Part shown: piece after piece, positions 1 through 8,249 of the stretch
How the letters are laid out: each line of letters opens with the position of its first letter
Position numbering within the stretch: the stretch's first letter is position 1
DNA from: CAVUAF01 sp963739375
GTDB taxonomy: Bacteria > Acidobacteriota > Terriglobia > Terriglobales > Acidobacteriaceae
Direction of reading: 5' to 3'
Assembly (NCBI GenBank): GCA_963739375.1
Contig: CAVUAF010000013.1
Span: forward strand, 1-9,263
Length of the DNA stretch: 9,263 nucleotides
The notes under the pieces: model-generated
Seen by the model: only the letters and a program-made list of their open reading frames with translations
Databases searched by the model: none
What the model was told of the DNA's origin: nothing
Translations under genes and position numbers: made by a program

Positions 1-3132
<3,132 letters not shown>

Positions 3133-3140
<8 letters not shown>

Positions 3141-4557
3141 AGCCACCGGCTTCATGGAATACGCGCGCGAGGCGCCCCAGCGGCGTCCGGTCAGCGAGCG
3201 CGTCAACGACTTCTTCGAGGTCTACGAAGCCGTTCCCCGAGGACAAGCTCCAGGTGCAGGGCGCGCGCTGCATGGATTGCGGCGTGCCCTTCTGCCACAC
3301 CGGCTGCCCGCTGAACAACCTCATCCCGGACTGGAACGACCTGGTCTATCGCGACCGCTGGAAGGACGCCATCCGCGCCCTGCACGCCACCAACAATTTC
3401 CCCGAATTCACGGGCCGGCTCTGCCCCGCGCCGTGCGAGGCCTCCTGCGTGCTCGGCATCAACGAGCCGCCGGTCACCATCAAGCAGATCGAGAAGTCCA
3501 TCGTCGACCGCGCCTTTCGCGAGGGCTGGATCGTGCCCGAGCCGCCGCTGAGCGCGCACCGGCAAGCGCGTCGCGGTGGTCGGCTCGGGGCCGGCGGGCC
3601 TGGCCGCCGCGCAGCAGCTGAACCGCGCGGGCCACGCGGTGACCGTGTTCGAGAAGGCCGACCGCATCGGCGGCCTGCTGCGCTACGGCATCCCCGATTT
3701 CAAGATGGAGAAGCGCATCCTCGACCGCCGCCTCGAGCAGATGACGGCCGAGGGCGTGGTGTTCCGCGCCAACGCCCACGTCGGCGGCAACGTGCCGGTG
3801 GAGGTTCTGCGCAAGGAGTTCGATGCCGTCCTGCTGGCCGGCGGCGCCGAACAGCCGCGCGATCTGCACGTGCCGGGGCGCGAGCTGAAGGGCATTCACT
3901 TCGCCATGGAGTTCCTGCCGCAGCAGAACCGCCGCACGGCCGGCGAGCGCATCAACTCGAAGGGAGGCATCCTGGCCACGGGCAAGCGCGTGGTCATCAT
4001 CGGCGGCGGCGACACCGGCGCCGACTGCCTGGGAACCTGCCACCGCCAGAACGCCGCCTCCGTTCACCAGTTCGAGATCCTGCCGATGCCGCCCGCCAAC
4101 CGCGCGCCCGAGACGCCCTGGCCGCTGTGGCCGCTGCAACTGCGCGTCGAGAGCTCGCACGAAGAGGGCGGCATTCGCGAGTGGGCCGTCGCCACCACCA
4201 AGTTCACCGGCGACGACCGCGGCAACGTGGCGCAACTTCACGCCGTGCGCGTCGGCTCCGCGCCGAGTTTCGCGCCAATCCCCGGCACGCGAATTCACGC
4301 TCGAAGTCGACCTGGTGCTGCTGGCGATGGGCTTCACCGGCCCGGTGAAAAACGGAATGCTCGATCAGCTCGGAGTGGAGCTCGACCCGCGCGGCAACGT
4401 CGCCACCGACGAGGAGCACATGACCTCGATCCCCGGCATCTTCGCCGCCGGCGACATGCGCCGCGGCCAATCCCTCATCGTCTGGGCCATCGCCGAAGGC
4501 CGCAAAGCCGCCTGCGGCGTGGACCGGTACCTGATGGGGGAGAGCAGGCTGGGGTAG
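3133..4557 (+). pseudogene. gltD: Glutamate synthase small subunit (GltD), frame broken
   Basis: Beta subunit of glutamate synthase: takes electrons from NADPH via FAD and passes them through Fe-S clusters to GltB. The start MGKATGFMEYAREAPQRRPV is typical of the family, and the total length (about 470 residues once joined) is also normal. Visible motifs are the cysteines CMDCGVPFCHTGC (from 3269), a second group CPAPCEASC, the FAD-binding VAVVGSGPAGLAAAQQL (from about 3573), the NADPH-binding VVIIGGGDTGADC (from about 3992) and the C-terminal FAD motif IPGIFAAGDMRRGQS. The frame moves at about 3232 and 3557, twice (or -1 once) near 4260, then at 4283 and 4290, always compatible with extra bases. 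The last segment reads to TAG at 4555-4557. It overlaps gltB by 8 bases. As for gltB, the breaks may be sequencing errors: no conserved residue is lost and there is no large deletion. Confidence 0.93.
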
Positions 4558-4612
4558 GTGACAACGCCTCCGGCGTGATCGGCGAGCCCGGGAGCGGCGT
4601 CCAACCGGTCGC

Positions 4613-5428
4613 CTACGCCGCGCCGAGCCGACGGAGTTCGTGCTCAACTGCCTCGGGGAGCGGAACAGACGCCTCTGGGTTCCGCCACAACTCCAAACAC
4701 CGAAACGCGCAGCCAGTGGGGCCAATTTGCACGTAGGCCACGGCGGAAACCTTCTCCCACGTAGCTCTCGCGAAAAGGGCGTCACCGCCGCTGACCGTCA
4801 CAGACCCAGGATCGGCCCCGAACGTATCGTCCCCGAACAGCGCCTGCTGAATGTACTGCTGGCTCTCACCGATGGATCGGTGATGGACGAACACCAGATT
4901 GACAGTGCCGCCGGGAAGCTGATCGGGAACGCCCTCCAGTTTTCTTCTGAGGGCCATGGATCGGGGCCCTGCGGTGCCCTGCGTCCTGTCCTCGGGAGGT
5001 CGTTGCGCAAGAGCGCGACCCTGGGGTCCGGGGCCGACATCCTCGAAGCGTTTCACTTCGCAGTGGACCTCGATACCCGCGATGACCGCCAGGATGTCCG
5101 GGCGCTTTTCTTGTCCTTGGATCTTCGGCCTGGGTTCTACTCTCTCAGCAATGCGCGCCAGCGCCGCACAGTCCGAGATCTCGCACAGCAACTCTTCCAA
5201 CTGGTGGGCTGTGCCCACACCAGAGAAGTCGCGGCGATAGGCGTCGTTTACACTCTGCAGGTCTGCCAGGGAGATCAGGAGCCTAATTGCGGCGTTGGCG
5301 CAGTCGAGAAGCGTCTCGCCAGTCTGGCGCCACTCACCCGATAGATACTCCTCCAAGCCGGATGGCAGTTCTCGCCGCGCCTTCTGATTCAGCAGGTTCC
5401 AAAGCTGGGGCCATCGCTCCTCAAACAC
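4613..5428 (-). CDS. PD-(D/E)XK nuclease-like protein, third gene of the hicAB operon
   Basis: A 271-residue protein with an intact frame. I do not recognise a named family. Residues 110-126 hold a PD followed 13 residues later by ExK (D111, E124, K126, within KRPDILAVIAGIEVHCEVKR), the layout of PD-(D/E)XK nucleases. A helix rich in Glu comes before it (LEELLCEISD, about residues 78-87), where such folds often carry another acidic residue. A later segment, QLPGGTVNLVFVHH, looks like a core strand. No membrane segment or signal peptide is seen. I chose the GTG at 5428 because AGGAG lies 8 bases upstream (5437-5441). A GTG at 5476, just after the hicB stop, is the alternative. The frame stays open further upstream but there it is antisense-frame shadow of hicB. 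The gene is 53 bases downstream of hicB on the same strand and so probably cotranscribed. Nuclease activity is an inference from the motif alone; a DNA-binding or restriction-like role is possible. Confidence 0.7.
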   Translation of the reverse strand: MFEERWPQLWNLLNQKARRELPSGLEEYLSGEWRQTGETLLDCANAAIRLLISLADLQSVNDAYRRDFSGVGTAHQLEELLCEISDCAALARIAERVEPRPKIQGQEKRPDILAVIAGIEVHCEVKRFEDVGPGPQGRALAQRPPEDRTQGTAGPRSMALRRKLEGVPDQLPGGTVNLVFVHHRSIGESQQYIQQALFGDDTFGADPGSVTVSGGDALFARATWEKVSAVAYVQIGPTGCAFRCLELWRNPEASVPLPEAVEHELRRLGAA

Positions 5429-5481
5429 TCGTCCGTCTCCTGTCTCCCAACCGCCATCGCCAGCGCCTTCGATCACACACG

Positions 5482-5922
5482 CTATGCGGCTTGCTCTTCC
5501 ATGGCAACCACCAACCGCCAGCCCAAGACCTGGAGGGCGGCTTGGATACGAGGCAGCTTGGTCGCGTGCCGTGGGCTCAACATCCGGCGGATCTCCTTCT
5601 CGTCGCAACCGAGGCGCCGGGCCAGGACGGTGTTGGACACGCCGGTCTCCTTCATAGCCAGGTACAACGCTGCCTTGGCGGCCGTAGGAGCGGGAACCGG
5701 CACCAACGCCTGCCTTCGGCGAGCCGGTGATGGCGCTGGAATCTCCATCCTCATCACAATCCGGTTGGCGATGGCTTCCTCCAAACAGTCGGCGGCCTGC
5801 TCGACCGCCTCCCGCTTGTCGTTTCCGTGCGTGATCGCCTCCGGCAGGTCGTGGAACCTTACGGTGTACCCGCCCTGTCTCTCCGGACTCAGGGTTGCCG
5901 GATAGGAAAAGCTCAGCATCAT
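5482..5922 (-). CDS. hicB: HicB-family antitoxin with C-terminal HTH
   Basis: Antitoxin of a HicAB type II module. The N-terminal 55 residues carry the HicB partial RNase H-like fold (GGYTVRFHDLPEAITHG, then a helix EAVEQAADCLEEAI). A Pro/Ala-rich linker (about 62-80) leads to a C-terminal helix-turn-helix (about 83-138: AALYLAMKETGVSNTVLARR, CDEKEIRRMLSP) that would bind DNA and repress the operon. Length (145-146 aa) is normal for HTH-type HicB. The first ATG (5922) overlaps the hicA TGA as ATGA. A second ATG follows at once (5919); it sits 5 bases after GGGAGG, better spacing than the 2 bases before the first, so translation probably starts at the second Met. The frame is intact, in contrast to gltBD next door. 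It should neutralise HicA by direct binding. Well supported as a family member; repression is inferred from the HTH and the promoter palindrome. Confidence 0.9.
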   Translation of the reverse strand: MMLSFSYPATLSPERQGGYTVRFHDLPEAITHGNDKREAVEQAADCLEEAIANRIVMRMEIPAPSPARRRQALVPVPAPTAAKAALYLAMKETGVSNTVLARRLGCDEKEIRRMLSPRHATKLPRIQAALQVLGWRLVVAMEEQAA

Positions 5923-6152
5923 GTCCTCCCACTGAACTGCGAAAGATCTTGCAGGGTCAGGCCAAGCTGTTCAAGCATTGCGTGCACGGTACCCGCAGAC
6001 AACTCCCTCTTCAGGTCTTGAACGATGGTGAAGCGCTCCCCCAAGTACAGAGTGCCGTGGCTCCCCTTCCCACGTCGGGCAATGAAGACCACGCTCAGAC
6101 TCCGGCGGCGGCCCAGCGCTCGGACCTTGCGAACAAACTCAGCGCCCTTCAC
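5919..6152 (-). CDS. hicA: HicA-family mRNA interferase toxin
   Basis: A 77-residue toxin that in its family cleaves mRNA, using a double-stranded-RNA-binding-like fold and one catalytic histidine. The hallmark RGKGSHGTLYLG gives His32, followed by the strand ERFTIVQDL and the C-terminal helix GTVHAMLEQLGLTLQDL. I chose the GTG at 6152 because it yields the family's usual opening (M)KGAEFVRKVRALGRRR; a TTG at 6170 would add six residues that the family lacks and would lie inside the palindrome. No good Shine-Dalgarno lies upstream (only GGGA two bases before GTG). The predicted -10 ends 6 bases before the start codon, so the transcript may be leaderless. The gene overlaps hicB by 4 bases (ATGA), the standard coupled arrangement. 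It looks complete and functional. Confidence 0.9.
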   Translation of the reverse strand: MKGAEFVRKVRALGRRRSLSVVFIARRGKGSHGTLYLGERFTIVQDLKRELSAGTVHAMLEQLGLTLQDLSQFSGRT

Positions 6153-6158
6153 TGTCCC

Positions 6159-6187
6159 AGTATCGGACAAGATTGTCCGAGGCGCAA
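6159..6187 (-). promoter_or_regulatory. Predicted hicAB promoter
   Basis: On the minus strand a -35-like TTGCGC (6187-6182) and a -10-like GATACT (6164-6159) are separated by exactly 17 bases. The -10 ends 6 bases before the hicA GTG, which predicts a very short or absent leader. Matches to consensus are partial, so this is a prediction only; the ideal spacing and the palindrome within it support it. Confidence 0.5.
6163..6180. repeat. Perfect 8+8 bp inverted repeat, candidate HicB operator
   Basis: TCGGACAAGATTGTCCGA: two 8-base arms (6163-6170 and 6173-6180) with a 2-base centre. It fills the spacer of the predicted hicAB promoter and touches its -10 box. HicB here has an HTH domain, and HicB proteins of this kind repress their own operon, so this is the natural operator. 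The palindrome is seen directly; the binding partner is inferred. Confidence 0.7.
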
Positions 6188-6206
6188 GTGGCTACTTGGT
6201 AGCCAC
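6188..6206. repeat. Second inverted repeat in the divergent promoter region
   Basis: GTGGCTACTTGGTAGCCAC: perfect 8-base arms with a 3-base centre. It abuts the hicA -35 box on its upstream side and lies between the two divergent transcription units. Its arms differ from those of the 6163-6180 palindrome, so it may bind another regulator or act on the plus-strand promoter. It could also form an RNA hairpin. Function unknown. Confidence 0.55.
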
Positions 6207-6232
6207 CAGTGCCCGGTTTGCAGTTCGGGAGC

Positions 6233-6238
6233 TATAAT
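6233..6238 (+). promoter_or_regulatory. Perfect -10 box (TATAAT) of the divergent small gene
   Basis: A consensus TATAAT ends 7 bases before the ATG at 6246. No convincing -35 box lies 16-18 bases upstream (best is GTGCCC at 6209-6214). There is no room for a Shine-Dalgarno in a transcript starting at the normal distance, so a leaderless mRNA is predicted. Confidence 0.5.
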
Positions 6239-6245
6239 CGCAGCA

Positions 6246-6521
6246 ATGAAGGATTGGTTCACGAACAAAGGGCAACTGATCCAGACCAGTGCGGCAGTAC
6301 TTTCATGCTTGCTTACACTGCTCAGTTTCCTCATCCATGGCGTGAGTGCGGGATGGTTGATCAGCTCCTTCGCACTCGTGCTGGTAGTTGGAGCTTCGGC
6401 CTGGATGTCATTCGTCGCCGCGCATCGCAGGCGTCGGAGCGTCCTTACAGGTTTCCTCAGGAGGTCTCGCGAGCTTGCGGCGTCCTATCGTGAGCTTGCA
6501 CGAACGTTTCCCGGACTCTGA
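6246..6521 (+). CDS. Small protein with two membrane segments, unknown function
   Basis: A 91-residue protein I do not recognise. Two hydrophobic stretches are clear: about 14-31 (TSAAVLSCLLTLLSFLIH) and 36-58 (GWLISSFALVLVVGASAWMS). They are separated by a very short turn, so this is a helical hairpin. A strongly basic stretch (HRRRRSV, 60-66) follows the second, which by the positive-inside rule places the C-terminal helix (FLRRSRELAASYRELA) in the cytoplasm. The start ATG at 6246 comes 7 bases after TATAAT. It diverges from hicA across a 93-base gap with two palindromes. The next gene begins 55 bases downstream in the +1 frame, and that frame is open across the junction, so the two may be one protein of about 190 residues split by a one-base gain near 6513-6516. 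Base composition is visibly less GC-rich than gltBD, which fits an acquired segment. Confidence 0.65.
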   Translation: MKDWFTNKGQLIQTSAAVLSCLLTLLSFLIHGVSAGWLISSFALVLVVGASAWMSFVAAHRRRRSVLTGFLRRSRELAASYRELARTFPGL

Positions 6522-6576
6522 AGCTGTCCGCTCGCCGTTTTCCAATAGATGGAGACCGTCCGTCGGAGAGCCCAAC

Positions 6577-6822
6577 GTGAGAACCGACCACGATAAGGTG
6601 ATTGATTGGGCAAACAGCGTAGCGGCGTTTTTGGACAAGGCTGAGCCGGCTATTGGGGCGTCTGACGGCACAGTCACCGTCGCTGCGCTCAAGCTGCAAA
6701 GATTGGCCGTGGGGCAATGCACTTCGTATTCGGTGCTAGAAGTCATCAATGCGTTGTGCGAACTTGAGGAGGCCATCCTCCGTCGCATCGATCCGTCCTT
6801 CGTCGCGGATTCGATGACATGA
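6577..6822 (+). CDS. Small helical hypothetical protein
   Basis: An 81-residue protein, mostly predicted helix (DKVIDWANSVAAFLDKAEP, TVAALKLQRLAVGQ, SVLEVINALCELEEAILRR), with no membrane segment or known motif. The GTG at 6577 is preceded by GGAG at 6565-6568 (8 bases). It follows the two-TM protein in the same direction. The frame is open upstream to before the previous stop, reading a plausible linker (DSEAVRSPFSNRWRPSVGEP), so this could instead be the cytoplasmic domain of that membrane protein. Function unknown; confidence is for a real coding region, not for separate genes. Confidence 0.5.
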   Translation: MRTDHDKVIDWANSVAAFLDKAEPAIGASDGTVTVAALKLQRLAVGQCTSYSVLEVINALCELEEAILRRIDPSFVADSMT

Positions 6823-6825
6823 TCC

Positions 6826-6939
6826 ATGGGATTCCCTGGGCCGGTGGAGGACGGCCTAGTCAAGCCACTCCGCGCGGAGTTCGGCGCCCGCGGCGAAGTT
6901 GCCGCGGATGAGAGCTACATGCGCTCCGCCCCCAGGCTG
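6826..6939 (+). pseudogene. Diverged fragment of a gltD 3' region
   Basis: Thirty-eight codons align without gaps to GltD codons starting at 4327. The opening MGFPGPVEDG matches MGFTGPVKNG, and ARGEVAADESYMRSAP matches PRGNVATDEEHMTSIP. By hand I count 18 of 38 identical residues and about 63% identical bases. The match begins at the Met and stops before the FAD motif AAGDMRRGQS, after which the open frame (to 7035) has no resemblance. It is therefore a relic, not a gene, and too diverged to be a recent tandem copy of the neighbouring gltD. It probably came from another glutamate synthase-like gene, or from an old duplication. It lies just after the small-protein pair and ahead of the VapB-like gene. 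Confidence 0.7.
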
Positions 6940-6997
6940 CCGCAGCCCTCCGTATTCCGCGAAGTGGTACGCTGCTGGCTGAAGGCAGGTGATGGGG

Positions 6998-7243
6998 ATG
7001 GGCTCGGCCAAAGAGGAACTGCGGACCACAATTGAGACCCTGAGCGAAGCTGATGCCGCGCGCGCGATGGAGTTCATCCGGCGGTTGCGTGGACGCGTTC
7101 GCGGCAAGGACGCGCTCGATCTGCTGGCTCAGAACCGCGACATCGCCGTTCCGACGACGACCGAAGGCGGATTCACCCCAGTCGAACCGATCCGCGGGGA
7201 AGGCATCCCGGCATCCAGGCTGCTTAATGAAGACCGCCGATGA
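6998..7243 (+). CDS. VapB-like antitoxin
   Basis: An 81-residue protein. Its N-terminal half is helical (AKEELRTTIETLSEADAARA, MEFIRRLRGR); its C-terminal half is extended and ends in a toxin-binding-like tail (FTPVEPIRGEGIPASRLL, then NEDRR). This shape, and its coupling to a PIN-type remnant by an ATGA overlap, point to the antitoxin of a VapBC-like pair. I cannot name the exact antitoxin family. The ATG at 6998 is favoured because AGGTGA (6987-6992) lies 5 bases upstream; GTG 6989 and ATG 6992 are in frame but too close to that site. The N-terminal half does not show a clear AbrB or RHH motif, so its DNA-binding role is unproven. Confidence 0.6.
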   Translation: MGSAKEELRTTIETLSEADAARAMEFIRRLRGRVRGKDALDLLAQNRDIAVPTTTEGGFTPVEPIRGEGIPASRLLNEDRR

Positions 7244-7392
7244 TCTTCTCGTCGGCGCTCTCGGCAGCCGAAAGCCTGGCAGGCTCCGAACATGGTCGGG
7301 TATTGGTGAGCTGCGACCGGGAATTGCTCCGAGCCGCGGAAGCGTCGGGGGTTCAAGTCCTCAAACCGAAGGCATTGGCCGAGGCGCAATAG
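7240..7392 (+). pseudogene. PIN-domain toxin remnant (C-terminal end only)
   Basis: A 50-residue frame starting with ATG inside the antitoxin stop (ATGA overlap), ending TAG at 7390-7392. The end, GRVLVSCDRELLRAAEASGV followed by QVLKP, is the classic last strand-helix-strand of PIN ribonucleases, with one acidic residue in SCDREL. A whole PIN toxin has about 130 residues and a D near its N-terminus (typically xxDTN); neither the N-terminal acidic residue nor the middle of the domain is present. The start MIF would suit a normal toxin, so an internal deletion has probably joined the first codons to the last third. It cannot form the PIN active site. Alternatively it is a tiny unrelated protein, which I think less likely. 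Confidence 0.55.
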
Positions 7393-7394
7393 GA

Positions 7395-7425
7395 CCACCG
7401 GCGGATCGGAGGCCGCCCGCCGTGG
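7395..7425. terminator. Possible hairpin between convergent genes
   Basis: CCACCGGCGG (7395-7404) pairs with CCGCCGTGG (7417-7425): 9 base pairs with one bulged C and a 12-base loop. It fills the 39-base gap between the PIN remnant (+) and the HEPN gene (-) and could end transcription from both sides. No T-run follows on either strand, so it is not a canonical intrinsic terminator. Confidence 0.3.
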
Positions 7426-7431
7426 AGCCCG

Positions 7432-7857
7432 CTATCTCGCCAACTCCTCCGCCAATCGGCAGGCTTGGGTTGCGAATTCAATCGCTTTGCTGGCGTCGGA
7501 TTCGTCGAATAGATCCCAGGGAGTGCGAAGCGCGTCCTCATCCCCGTAGGAGATCGCGATGTGGATGTCCGCCCCGAGCTGCCCCGCCAGCGCAATCAGC
7601 CCCTCGACCTGACTCCGCAAAGCATCGGGAAATCGGCCCTGCACCAGCGCGCGATGAAGAGTCGCGCCAGGGTCGTGAGTACGCGGAACCGGCCCCTGGA
7701 GTGCCAGGGCGGTCTTGGCCGCGTTCTCGACCAACAATTGGCAGTGCTCCACACAGGCGCGCCATTGCCCGGAAGACAGATTCTGCCGGGCTTCGGCCAG
7801 GAAACCTTGGGCGACTTTGAGCCGGTACTGCGCCGAAGGATTGGCCTCCACGGTCAC
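7432..7857 (-). CDS. HEPN-domain protein (toxin partner of an NTase)
   Basis: A 141-residue, all-helical protein. The stretch AEARQNLSSGQWRACVEHCQ followed by LLVENAAKTALALQG (21-55) is the paired-helix signature of HEPN proteins, and RTHDPGATLHRAL (59-71) is the conserved segment after it. HEPN proteins coupled to minimal nucleotidyltransferases form toxin-antitoxin pairs in which the HEPN is an RNase and the NTase disarms it by adenylylation. An R-X4-H (RACVEH, 33-38) is present, but it is in the early helix, not the usual catalytic position, so RNase activity is uncertain. The start is GTG at 7857, overlapping the NTase stop by 4 bases (GTGA), so the two were made as a pair. The frame is intact. 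Confidence 0.75.
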   Translation of the reverse strand: MTVEANPSAQYRLKVAQGFLAEARQNLSSGQWRACVEHCQLLVENAAKTALALQGPVPRTHDPGATLHRALVQGRFPDALRSQVEGLIALAGQLGADIHIAISYGDEDALRTPWDLFDESDASKAIEFATQACRLAEELAR

Positions 7858-8249
7858 GCACTCCAGGACAGCGCCCAGCCGCTGCCCGGCGCCTTCGCCC
7901 AGCGCCAGTCGAAGCCTTCCGGCGTGCGCTCCCGGCGCAGACCGAGTTCAGCGATCTGGCGCCGCAACGCGCCCAGCCGCTCGGCGGCGAATCCCCGTGG
8001 ATCGTACAGGATCGCTCCGTCCAAGGCGATGTCGAGATAAACAGACGCGACGGCGCCGCGCAACTGCTCCGGGGTCTTCGCCAAGATAGATACGCCTCCG
8101 CGCCACGCTGGAGGCAGGAGTTGCTTCAGATACAGGGTGCGATCAAGAACCCTGGCCGGCAGGCCCTCGGCGATCAGGCAGGCCTGGTGTGGGTCGCTGG
8201 TCGTGCCATCACCAGAGCGCCCGTGCCGTCCACCGATGTCTGCGGTCAT
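7854..8249 (-). pseudogene. Nucleotidyltransferase (MNT-type) with degraded N-terminus
   Basis: A 131-codon frame from ATG 8249. From about residue 25 onward it is a convincing NTase-family C-terminal half: CLIAEGLPARVLDRT, GGVSILAKTPEQLR, then SVYLDIALDGAILYDPRGF and a tail ending WRWAKAPGSGWALSW. In relatives this part is preceded by a GS...S-D-x-D catalytic motif with an LLIAEG-type strand. Here the equivalent reads GDGTTSDPHQACLIAEG, where the second Asp is missing and the GS turn is unrecognisable. The plus-strand glycosyltransferase begins in the same bases (RVAVIVPV from 8250), leaving no room for the missing 30-50 N-terminal residues. The gene is therefore cut at its 5' end and very likely inactive, while its HEPN partner downstream is whole. 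The open frame further upstream to 8612 is shadow. Confidence 0.6.

Noticed and set aside
4564..4576. Small hairpin ACGCC-TCC-GGCGT in the 55-base gap between gltD and the convergent nuclease-like gene
   Set aside because: Only a 5-bp stem and no T-run on either strand; such stems are common by chance in GC-rich DNA.
5429..5932. N-terminal extension of the nuclease-like frame up to 5932
   Set aside because: It overlaps hicB in another frame, has shadow-like composition, and a good ribosome site supports the start at 5428.
6153..6170. TTG start at 6170 for hicA
   Set aside because: It would start inside the palindrome and promoter; the GTG at 6152 gives the family's normal N-terminus.
6940..7035. 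Continuation of the gltD-fragment open frame as a 69-aa gene
   Set aside because: Resemblance to GltD ends at 6939, the rest has no motif, and the frame overlaps the better supported VapB-like gene.
7347..7360. tRNA T-loop-like GGTTCAAGTCC
   Set aside because: The flanking stem does not pair and no anticodon or acceptor arms fit upstream; the bases encode the end of the PIN remnant.
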